Source: Tetrastigma voinierianum (lineage: Eukaryota > Streptophyta > Magnoliopsida > Vitales > Vitaceae). From it: DNA of 64,000 nucleotides. The notes under the pieces are model-generated. The model worked only from the letters and a program-made list of their open reading frames with translations, had not been told where the DNA came from and did no database searches. The stretch is taken from positions 152,620 through 216,619 of the forward strand of contig JAEQBH010004121.1 of the NCBI GenBank assembly GCA_016808115.1. The letters run 5' to 3'. Position 1 is the stretch's first letter. The number at the start of each line of letters is the position of its first letter. Shown piece by piece: positions 47,201 to 56,969 of this stretch. A program made the translations under genes and the position numbers.

Positions 47201-48650
47201 CGATTCAAGCAAGGATTAATACAGTATATGGCCCTTTACTTGATAACAAATAAACAGAGTATCTTTCCTGACATGGCACGAAGCTTCCATGGACATTGGC
47301 ATTCTTTGTATACAGGTATCTTCTCCATAGCGGTAATGGAAGAAATGTCCTTTATCCGTGATAGTAACAATGGGATTTTTAAAAAGAAAGAATCTGGGTT
47401 ATCAACTTGTTAAGTTTGTTCTCCTCCCCTCCTGCTCTCTCTGGTTTCTCCTCCCCACTGCTCCTCGCGTGGGTTCTCCTCTCTACTCCTCTCGGTTTGT
47501 TTAGATCTCCTCCCTTTCTCCTCTCGGTGTTGAAGACTTAGGTGGTATGCTTTCCTCTTTTGCTCATTCTCTTTCATTTTATTAATTTGTTGGATGTATA
47601 TTTTATTTCCTCAATGTTTTGTACCTAAGTAGATATTTGCATTCGATTTAAACCCTTTTCTTAGATTTCCCTATAAGTTTGATAATTTTTATACTTTGAT
47701 TTCTTTCCTTTTTCGTTTGCGTTTGTGGGAGTGATGTTGGCCTTGTAGTTCTTGGGTGGAGTTCTTCCTCTGCTTTGTGATTTGAGTCTTATCAGTAATT
47801 GTAGCATCAATACTAATATGGAAATATGAAGGTTTCAACGAAAAATCGAGGAAAAGAAATCGAGGAAAACGTGAAGGGTTTTTGTATGAGGATGAAACTT
47901 GGAGGTTATGTGCAGAAAAATCCATCATGTAGCTTCTTAGTTATCGAATGATTATTTTCTTGCGCTATTTTTATTTGCTCATTGCCAACATTGCTTGATT
48001 GATGGAGATGGTATAATTTCACTAGCATAAAAATGCTTGATTGTTTATGGCTGCCAATGATTCTGAACTCATGTCTTGAGACTACCTAGCTCCTAAGGTC
48101 ATTGGATTTGCTGTCGATTTTTTGCTTTTTACTGTATAGACGGAAGGCAGGCAACTTGGGGCTGGAGCAGCTGCTAGGGTTTTTGTGCTAGTTTTAGAAT
48201 GAAACTGGCACTCCATTTTCATACGCATGCAGGAGCATCTCAATGATTAACCCAAAAAAAAGCATCTAAAGCCATTTTGGCTCGAAAGTTACTTTTGAGA
48301 TTTGGCTAAAGTTTTGGCTCAAAAAGCATCTTCAGCGAGTGGCGTCTAAGAGTTATATCCTAAATCTGCCAAATCTTACCCTTTACTCTTGTAATAATTC
48401 TGTGTACCCTTAGTTCATTTATATCACTCCATACTATAAAATTGATTTAAAAGATAAATAAATATTTAATTAAAATTTAAAATAAATATATAAGGTCGAT
48501 TAAAAATAAAAATGGCAATAAATATTTAATTAAATCAATAAAAATAAATATAAATATTTTTGAATTAATAATTTCAATAGGTGTACTTTTTAGGTTACAA
48601 ATATTAATTAATTTTAAAAATTTTTGAACTTCTTATAAAAAATAATGAAA
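44246..48650. other. Unidentified DNA, partly LTR-like
   Basis: 44300-45300 has the texture of a gypsy LTR (AATTAGGGACTTAAGGGACA, a purine-rich leader block at 44810-44850, GGGTGGGCCAAAATGTGACA), but no partner is found. 45500-47400 contains short GC-moderate frames on both strands (for example 45508-45735 + and 47189-47413 +) that I do not recognise. 47410-47560 is CTCCTCTC-rich and followed by a T-rich stretch with gene-leader texture. 47689-47928 is open on the - strand with a Lys/Arg-rich end, unidentified. 48420-48650 is A/T-rich. Confidence 0.3.
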
Positions 48651-48659
48651 ATTAATTTT

Positions 48660-48905
48660 GCTGATTTCTCAAATCATACCGGGGTTATAAAAAAGCTGAT
48701 AAATCTTCAGTGATTTAACATGTCACTGATTGACTTCTCACATCACATTGGAGTTATAAAAAGTGATGTCGGGTTTTGGAGTGTGACATATCCTTTGATT
48801 TGGGTTAGCCGAATCACATTGGCCTTATAAAAGCTACGCCGGGTTGGATGGTTGTGGTCATTGGCTGATTTGTCACATCATGAGTTTAAAGGCGATGAAG
48901 TTAGT
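48660..48905. repeat. Degenerate tandem repeat, about 68-bp period
   Basis: About four units share TGATTTCTCACATCACATTGG, GTTATAAAA and a GATGTCGGGTTTTGG block, beginning near 48660, 48728, 48796 and 48866. The last unit is truncated. Confidence 0.75.
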
Positions 48906-48999
48906 CTTATAGATAATCTTTGTATTGACTTGTCAAATCCACGAAACAACAGCTTTTAATGCATTTAGTGAAATGATAAAGACTAAAACATCTATAAAT

Positions 49000-50300
49000 T
49001 GAGGAGAGATGTCCTTAAGATTTACACATCAAGGTTTTTCGATTACTCGGAAACGAAGAATGAGTAGCTTTTTGCTCTTCTTTAGGACGAAGAAGAAGAA
49101 ACATGGTTACATGCATATTTCTCGAAGGATTAAAGGAATAGGAAACTCACAAGGTACGGGCTCTGGAGATAGAATCAGTAGGCAATATCGATATCGTGAT
49201 CGAGTGTGGCCATTCAGACTACTAAATGAATTACTTAGATTTGAGAATCCAGTCTCTGAAGAAACATTATTTCACGAGGCGGCGCTTCCGTTTAAGTCGG
49301 CCTCTATTTCTTGAATTTGCTCTACGCTCCAATAGTATGATTAGTATTTCGTGCAGAAGAAATCACTGTAACACATTAGGTTATCATTAGACAAAATGGC
49401 CAGGTATATCGTAGCATAGGGTATGTCTAGCGGACTCATTAGGCCCAGATATGTCGGTGGAGAGACCCTGACCGCCAGTGTATCAAGCGATTCTGCCGAG
49501 GGGTGAGTAGAAATTTTTGACTGAATATCTGAGATCCCAGTATTTGACATCTCTGAGGAGCATTACGGAAGCTAATCAGCGGCTTTGCGAGATATTGGGC
49601 GGTTTGAATTTTATATCTGTTGGCGTGGAAAAGCATCCAGCGACATATCCTGGAATGTATCACGGCCATGTCCCGCAGGCCGGCTATTGTGCCAGGCGCC
49701 GCCTCACTCGACTTATGGATATGACATGCTTTTTAGCATGCGAGTCTAACAATGATATTAAATATATACTCGACGCCTCGATCACATTTGCTAACTTGCG
49801 AGAAGGATGTGGCCCTTAAATAAATTATACCATAATGAGATCCATTACAATAGAATACTATCTTGCAGATGGTATATATCAAATTGGCGACAATTTATTC
49901 GATCAATTTCGCATCCTCGAGAGTTGGCTCCGCGAATTCTTTAAAAAAAACATGAAATTCTGAAAGATGCTTAGATGAGCATTTGGGGTGCTTGACTCGT
50001 TTGCTATCGATCGGGGTATTCAGGTCAGCATCATGAAGACTTGACTTTTATCATGAAGGCGTGCTTGTTATTTTACCTGACGCGGTAATCAGGATGATGG
50101 AGTTGATGACAATGGAAGCATTGCAGTAAGCCACGGCAATTCGGTATGACTCATTGGAGCCGTGGCGGGTTGAAGTCTCCACGAGGCGAGACCCTTTGAT
50201 TAATTTATGGCTACCAGGCGCCGTGATTCGAACACCCACTATGCCTCCGCCCGCGACATCATTGCATCTGTATGGGCCTTTACGAATGAGGCGTTATCAG
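49000..50300. other. Unidentified GC-moderate block with overlapping open frames
   Basis: Open frames include 49009-49314 (+, 101 codons, basic N-terminal third), 49517-49819 (+, 100 codons, ending DASITFANLREGCGP), 49439-49669 (-) and 50051-50239 (-). Base composition rises relative to the flanks and drops sharply after 50300, so this may be an old coding region of a transposon. I could not match any frame to transposase, gag, pol or host protein families. Confidence 0.3.
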
Positions 50301-51100
50301 TGATTTTCCTTATTTTAATATGTTTGCTCTGCCATTATTGCCATTATATTTTTTATTAGAAATTCCAAGTTAGTTGCATATTTTAATCATTTTTTTACTA
50401 CTAAGTTGACTCATTAGATTATTTGAATATTTCATTTTAAGTAAGTAGATAAAAATTGAAATTCATTGAAAATAAGCGAGTGTAAATGTCTGTTTTATAT
50501 ACATTAAAGTTAGACTACTTGCATTTTCATTGCCTTTTATAGCAGCATTCTTACAAAGTTGATATTAGTGTTGTTGTTCAGCATCATATGTGATATATCT
50601 TTTCCATAATGGCATCATCGCGATCATCTGCTGACCTATGCACTCATACATCCCTATCTTTGCCGCGTTTATGATATACAGTTTGCACATCCTCCCTCGA
50701 ATTATACTTGCTCCTTGATAATTAAACTTTTCACTCCCTCATAAAAATTCTTTCTCTTTCACTCACGCTTGAGATATTTATGAATCATTATCGAAATAGA
50801 ATTAAATGTATTGGACTATAGCCTTACTTTTATATCTGCTTTCTTTGCATTTGTTTTTCTTCGAGAGGTCTCTTCCTTGGAAATTTAATGTGCGTTCTTA
50901 TATGGATCTTGTCCAGGGTCGAGATCACAGTGTTTCATGGATCCTCGTAAAGCGGGAGAGAGGCCTAGGGTTGCTTTGCGGTATAATCATCCACTTATCC
51001 ACGATGTTAAGCACCTCAGAAACGGTAGTCATAAATCCACGGACTCCTAACCCGACTTGGAGACATATTCGCAGCTTACACCGCATTTGCGGAAAATAAA
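50300..51100. other. AT-rich spacer
   Basis: A/T-rich with a CT-rich part at 50740-50770. The + strand frame 50806-51099 is not recognised. Nothing else identified. Confidence 0.4.
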
Positions 51101-51480
51101 AATTAGATATAAATAAAATTTTCATTAAAATAATTATTATAGAAAATTACCGCAACAATGAATGGCGGCCTGTCGGTGATGTTTGCTCCAACTTTCGCGG
51201 CTATTTGCGATGCGTGCGTGCTCCCACGCCATTTTGTACAATAGTAGCCAGTTTTTATATCGATTTTGTCACGGAACGCCATGAAATCAAGTGGTGGGTC
51301 GAGCTCGACATTGGTCTCGAAAACTTGTACGTCTTTCGATCCAAAGCTCACGACGCCGGTTGCCCGGTCACCGTCCAGATCTTAGTTATAATTAAACCAA
51401 GCTGCAGTGCCACGTCTTCTCCGATTAAGAAAGATTTTCTTTGCTTGTATTGGAGAGATGCCATTCGCTCACAAAAATCA
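50925..51480 (-). pseudogene. Coding-like patch of unknown identity, possibly spliced
   Basis: On the - strand a start at about 51463 gives MASLQYKQRKSFLIGEDVAL and about 18 more residues before a stop at 51350. A second frame from 51351 gives a well-balanced 70-residue stretch (FETNVELDPPLDFMAF, KTGYYCTKWRGSTHASQIAA, ITDRPPFIVA). This is followed by GTAATTTTC, an AT-rich 60-bp segment and then another open stretch with GLGVRGFMTTVSEVLNIVDK (51060-51000). The layout, two coding-like exons around a short AT-rich gap with a donor-like GT, looks like a gene remnant. The amino-acid texture is protein-like, but I do not recognise the family. The opposite strand is also open (51205-51501), so direction is not certain. 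Confidence 0.35.
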
Positions 51481-51549
51481 AATAAAATTAAGTATTGGTA
51501 AACTAAGGTGAAAAAGTAATTCATATCAATTTTATTTTATGATTTAAAG

Positions 51550-51998
51550 TTGAAAATAATTAGAAGTTAATAAAAATATTTGTAAATAATAAAATAAATT
51601 AATTCATAGCAAGTAAAAATTTTTATTTTAAATTTGTATTTTTAAATTATTCACAAAAATATGATTTATGTTTTTCATTTATTAATAATATTTATTTATA
51701 ATATTATAAATTAGAAAATAATTAGAAGTTAATAAAAAGAAATATTTGTAGAGCTAATAAAATATGATTTATAGTTTTTTTCCCTTAATGATAATATTTT
51801 ATTTATAATATTATAAAAATTAGAAATAATTGAGATTAATTTACTAATATTTGTAGGCTAATAAAATAAATTAATTTATATCAAGTAAAAATTTTATTTT
51901 AAATTATTCCACAAAATATGATTTATATTGTAATATTTTATTTATAATATTATAAATTAGAAAATAATTAGAAGTTAATAAAAATATTTGTATTTAAT
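51550..51998. repeat. AT-rich degenerate tandem array
   Basis: Four diverged units share AATAATTAGAAGTTAATAAA and ATTTATAATATTATAAA, starting near 51555, 51718, 51825 and 51963. Spacing varies (about 105-163 bp), so units carry internal deletions. Confidence 0.8.
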
Positions 51999-52030
51999 TA
52001 GTTGTAAAAACATTGAGTTTGAAATTAGAA

Positions 52031-52346
52031 AGCAGCGTCGTTTGTATCCTTTTGAGCAACTGTCGTTTATCCTTTTGGCCAAAGCAAGTCGTTTGGCTCG
52101 TGATAACCGCAATTTTACGCTGTACGAAAGCGGCGTCGTTTTGTTTAAAGCGCTTCAAACGGCGTCGTTTTGGGCCGACTTTCCAAAACCTAAAGCGGCG
52201 TCGTTTTGGTAATTATTTCTTTGTAAAGCGGCGTCGTTTGGAGCGATTATAACTAAGCGACGTCGTTTTGAACCTTATTTAAAAATAAATAAAAACCGAA
52301 ACGACGTCGTTTTGTCTCTGGAAGAAACAAAACGGCATCGTTATTG
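52031..52346 (+). promoter_or_regulatory. Cluster of AARCGRCGTCGTTTTG motifs
   Basis: At least seven near-identical copies of the motif occur in 315 bp: 52031 (AGCAGCGTCGTTTG), 52127, 52156, 52192, 52225, 52254 and 52298, plus diverged copies at 52083 and 52329. The copy at 52298 is the complete palindrome AAACGACGTCGTTT. The core GACGTC is a bZIP-type (ACGT) recognition core. Similar AAACGRCGTCGTTTT words are familiar to me upstream of genes in several plant genomes, so a promoter role is plausible. Copies lie 25-45 bp apart, all in one orientation. An alternative is a simple array derived from one ancestral palindrome. Confidence 0.6.
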
Positions 52347-52349
52347 TAT

Positions 52350-52620
52350 TTTAACTTCAATAATGAATTTTATTTCTTCCGCTTCCGGTCGAACCGAGTT
52401 TGGGGGAAGGGGAGGAAAGGCGGCGGCCTTTGGTAGTGGGAAGAGACTCACCGTGTAGGAGGTAGTGGCGGCGACCGTTGACGGCCAGATTTTGAATGAC
52501 AATGAGCGTGGTGTAGACGACGGCGACGGCTGGCGTGCGACTACCTCAGTCGGTTAGCTTTCCTTGAATTCTTCCACTTTTATGATTTACAATTTTTTAA
52601 AGTTTCCCTCGGATATGGAA
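52350..52620 (+). other. GC-rich block downstream of the motif cluster, possible gene start
   Basis: Just downstream of the motif cluster lies ATGAATTTTATTTCTTCCGC (from about 52362), then a GC-rich stretch with GGCGGCGGCC, GTGGCGGCGACC and GACGACGGCGACGGC, typical of plant first exons, and a T-rich intron-like stretch after GTCGGTTAGC (about 52548). Stops break the frame early (TAG near 52457), so no product can be named. It could be the 5' end of a pseudogene or one damaged by read errors. Confidence 0.3.
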
Positions 52621-53750
52621 ATCATTTCATTTGTTAGTATTTATAGAATTTTTGTTTCAATTAAGGGGGTTCAAAAATGGTTCACGGGTGGTCATTTTTG
52701 GGTGGGGTCTCTGTATTAGTATGCCGGTTGCCTATTTTAAGATTTAGTTTCAAAATCATTGGTTCACGGGTGTGATTTGGCTCCAATGACTATAATATTT
52801 AAAGTGGAGATGGGTTTTTCTTTGTGTTTCAGCAGTGGCGGGTGATTAGCTATATTTGGCCAATTTTGCTGATCAACATTCCAGCATTAGTCTGGCTCTG
52901 TTTGACCTATTTCTTTGGAGCACCATTTTTAGTTTAGCATCAAATATGGCTTTGGCTCCGGTTTTGGGTTATTGCTAGATTTACTCTGATATGGCTAGCA
53001 TGCATGGGAACCACGACATGAACCCGGGCGTATTATGTGTATCGAGAATCCTTTCTTTTGATCTTTTGTCGATCATACTTGTGTCTGACACCCCGATCCC
53101 TGATTCCTCATCCTAACCCTTTATTTGTCTCTATTTGAGTTAATACAATCTATTTGAACCTTGAAAGTGAATGTCTGCGCGCATTTAGTTCTTGCTGTCG
53201 ACAATCCCATGAAAAGAGTGGTCACATGGCTCACATATTTATATATAGTGCTGTCAAGACTTACCTGTTATGGTAGTTTAACTATAGATTTAGTAGTGAT
53301 GTTTCTAAATTGGTACAAAATCCTGTAATTTTATAAAGATTGCTTTGACCCTTTAAGGCTGAACACTTTTAGTTTGAGTTTTCCTTTTCCTAAAGAAACC
53401 ATCAAAGCGGTTCTTTATTAACATTTTTTAATTCATCCAAACATGATCTCATGATTTGTCCACCATGAGAATTTATATGTGTGGCATGGATAATAAGCTC
53501 ATTAGGATCTATGGCCCATTCATCACATCTGCACATGCAATATGAGGTTTTGCTAGGTTATTTTTCATATGGAAAATATATTCCATGCATTTAACCACTT
53601 TGTTTCTGATCAAAACCTCATGCTGAGCCCTCATATATTTGATTAGAATGACAAAATTTATTTGGACAAGTGAAACAAGAACCTGAACCAACCACGGATT
53701 TTGAGTTTGATTATATGTCGTGTTTGATGTATTAAATGGCATTCCTTGAT
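52620..53750. other. Intron-like or intergenic DNA
   Basis: T-rich sequence without domains. Repeated phrases GGTTCACGGGTG (52679 and 52762) suggest a short local duplication. A - strand frame at 53509-53742 is unrecognised. Confidence 0.35.
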
Positions 53751-53756
53751 TCTAAT

Positions 53757-54235
53757 AGCCTAAAACCACAAAACCTAAAGCCCCCAATCAAAACCCTAAA
53801 ACCTTAAACATTAAACCCCAATCCTAAAACCCCAAACCCCAAAACCCCAAAACCTTAAATACAAAACCCCGAAACCTAAACCACACAAACCTTAAACCTA
53901 AAGAGCCACACAAAACACAAACCCTAAACCACAAACCTAAAACCTCTAAAACCTTGGCAAAGAAAAACCCCAAAACCTAAAACCCCAAACCCCTAAAACT
54001 AATCCAAAAACCCCAAACCCCTAAAACCTTAAAACCTAAACCCCTAAAACCTCGAACCTAAAACTGAAACCCCTGAACCTAAAACCTTAAAACCACAAAC
54101 CTAAAACACAAAAACTTCAAAACCCTAAATCTAAACCTAAACAGCTTAAAAACCTTAAAACCTAAAACCCCAACCCCTAATACCTTTAAAACCATAACCC
54201 CTAAAACCTAAAACCCAAAACCTAAACCTAGCTAA
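53757..54235. repeat. Degenerate CCCTAAA (telomere-type) repeat block
   Basis: About 480 bp are made almost only of variants of CCTAAAACC, CCCTAAAA, CCCCAAAACC and CCTTAAA. The pattern is a decayed form of the plant telomere unit CCCTAAA, with extra A or C bases. There are no perfect long runs, so it is an old interstitial block or an independently expanded low-complexity repeat rather than a telomere end. Confidence 0.8.
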
Positions 54236-54239
54236 ATTT

Positions 54240-54790
54240 AGAGTGAGGATAATTTGAAATGTCATATTTTATTTTTAGAAATGGTTATTTTCTTTATGAT
54301 AAAGTTGATGTGATAAGGATAATGACCTCTCATATTCTTTAATTCATTTTAGGACCATTTTATGCAGTCCAATTATATCATTTCAACTATTCATTGATAT
54401 GTTATTAGAATGGAAAATATTATTAAAGTTAGAAATAGATGTTAAATATAGAGCAATTTATTATTGTGTCTTTGGATGCTCTAGAGTTGAATGCGTTTGA
54501 ACAATTGGCTGATATGATATACTCAAGGACAACCATTGACAAACAAGAGTTCAAATTAGTCCCTCGATTGTAAGTATCCACAAAATGAAGCAGATTTCCA
54601 ACCTTTTCCGATATGGGATGACAGTAGTGTGTATCGAATGTAGACATAGTTAACGACTAGCATTGAAGAGATGAATTATATATTAGAGGTATTAAAGTCA
54701 AGCCATAGAAATGAATCAATATGTGGGTGGCCATATAGATTTATTGGTTTGACAATTATAATGTTGTAGAGATTTGACTATGGTTGTGGG
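54240..54790. other. AT-rich left flank of the second MULE
   Basis: A/T-rich with no recognised domain; the terminal inverted repeat of the MULE might lie here but could not be paired with a right end. Confidence 0.4.
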
Positions 54791-56870
54791 CTAGTAAGCG
54801 GTCGATGGTACATCCCGATGTAAATCTTAGAGTATATAGAGATGATATTTGCGCTTATGAAGGCCCAATGATGGTCTATTTAGAGATGTTGATGATGGAA
54901 GCTAATGGGACTTAGATGTTCAAGGTGATGGACATGTATCATCCTTTCATACTTCGACCCGATTTTTGGAGAATGAGCAAGGGATATGTCTCTGCGCATG
55001 CACCATCGTGTGATGTATCAAATAACCGGATCTTTGGGACATTAGATGAGTCATCCCTATTCATTATCACTTACCAACACGCAATTTGAACATGTTGAAA
55101 CATAGGTAATCTTTATTTCAAGTCGCGTGGACTCCATACAGGTGCAACATAGTGCAGGTTATTCAGTGGAGAACATAGTTGGCGAGTTTTTAATTAAATT
55201 TGATTTGCAAGGCTATAAAGATTTACTCAATTACAAGCACACCAGAGTTTATGAATTTATTGTGTCCTTAAAATTGCTAGTTTTAAGATGTAAAGTGAGA
55301 GAATGTCAATGTACATGGAGCTTCGTACCATGGTTGTGAAAGACATTTACTTATTTATTTATCAACAAATATAAAGGCCACTTATCTTGTCAATCCTTGC
55401 TTGAATCAGGACAAAGAATCATCAATTTGGACTCAAATGTAGTTCTTTACTCATATAAAGCTGATAATTAAGGGCCACATTTCCACGTGACTCTGGCTAC
55501 TTTATTGAAAGTGCCCAGTGGATAAGTAGGATATGAAATATCACCGCAGACATTGGATGAAAGCATAAAGCGCTTAGGCAGGTTATTTGGTGACTTTTCT
55601 CGGATCCTTATACACAAGTACGCCCACGTTTATTCTTAGCCATGGAGCAAACCGAATCACGGATGTGTTGTAATTTGGAAACATGTGACATTAATGTGCC
55701 CAAACCGCTAAGATATTCAATCGTTTTAAGTCATTCAGGCATTTATTGAAGGGATTTGAACATTATCGTCACATAATGATATTGATGGTACACATTGATA
55801 CGGGGAAATATAAAGCCACTTTATTGATTACTATAAGTGTAGCGAAATAATGGAGTTGTTTCCATTGGCATTTCTATTACGGAAGAAATTGATATCTGAT
55901 AGTTGGGATGGTTCTTGGCATATATCGAAATAAATTAACTGTTGGACGAGGATTTGTGTATACTCCGACGGGACATCGAATTATTATAATTGTGATGATC
56001 GATACAAATCTTGGTTGAAGTACGCACCATCTGCACTATCACGGGATTTGCATCGTCATCTGCGAAATTTTTAACGATTGAAGATAAAATCTTGAAGAAT
56101 TTGGTATGTAGAAGGCGACTTCTTCAATTATAGAATGAAATTCAATAAGCATATGATTACAATTGGAGGAATTAATCACGAAGCCTGACGGTAGTTAGAA
56201 GCGGTCACTTTTACGATTTAGGCTCTGTATGATGGGGCGGAGATATGGGATAATGACATCAAACATGCCAGTATTTAACAATGTTCTTAAAGGCTAAGTA
56301 GCTTACCATTAAAGCTGCATTAAAATGCAGTTATTCGCCCATATGCCCAGTTACTTTATTCACGAAGGGAACTAGATTGCTAATAGATTAGCATTGATAG
56401 TGATTCCTCCATATGTTGATGTCGAGGCGAGTCGTGTTGTTAAGGCTAGTTGATAGGTGTTCTTTATAGTCAGCAAATATAGACCGATTTCATATTAAGT
56501 CAAGAGAAGGTCGAGACACATCGCCTCGGCTTACATAATGAAAATTGCACGTATGAAGAGACAACGATATGGATTTCCAGCAGCCATCATGGCGACGTAT
56601 CAACATCGATGTGTTGATTTTCTATTTTTGTGCAAGGCTACTACACTCTGTGAGTCGTCTTTATGATACATGGGCGAAGCTTGTTTCATCTAATATTCCA
56701 ATGAAGATGGTAGGCCTCTTTATGTTAGTCCCTACTGATTATTTGCAGTCAATGGAGCGCATAGGCGGTGATCTAAAATCAACGTTTGCATGTAAACGGG
56801 TGTTGGAGGGAAAACAACTATCACATAGTTATTGCAAATAAAGATCATGATCGAGTCTTATGGAATGAAA
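54790..56870 (+). pseudogene. MULE (MuDR/MURA-type) transposase, copy 2
   Basis: This transposase cuts and joins Mutator-like elements. Frames joined on the + strand give the full domain order. The N-terminal MuDR zinc-binding region has LLVLRCKVRECQCTW (about 55275-55318), INKYKGHLSC (about 55360-55390) and QRIINLDSN (about 55420-55440). The MULE core has IDGTH.YG (about 55778-55805), the first catalytic Asp, then LFPLAF (about 55857-55875), DSWDGSWH, VYSDGT (the SDRH block, about 55958-55975) and DRYKSWLKYAPS. NMS..FNN-LKG and LPI follow (about 56255-56315). The SWIM region has YGFPAAIMATYQHRCVDFL (about 56570-56625) and SRLYDTWAKLVSSNIP (about 56652-56700). At least six frameshifts are needed, so it is dead as written. 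Confidence 0.85.
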
Positions 56871-56969
56871 TCAGGTTTAGTAAATGCGCAGCAGGCAGCC
56901 GGTCATGTATGTATACATTTTAATTTATTAAGCAATTGTTGCCGCTAGTATGTTGACCTGATCTCTCGA

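Noticed and set aside
53757..54235. CRISPR-like or true telomere reading of the CCTAAA block
   Set aside because: There are no fixed repeats with unique spacers, and the units are too degenerate and internal to be a chromosome end.
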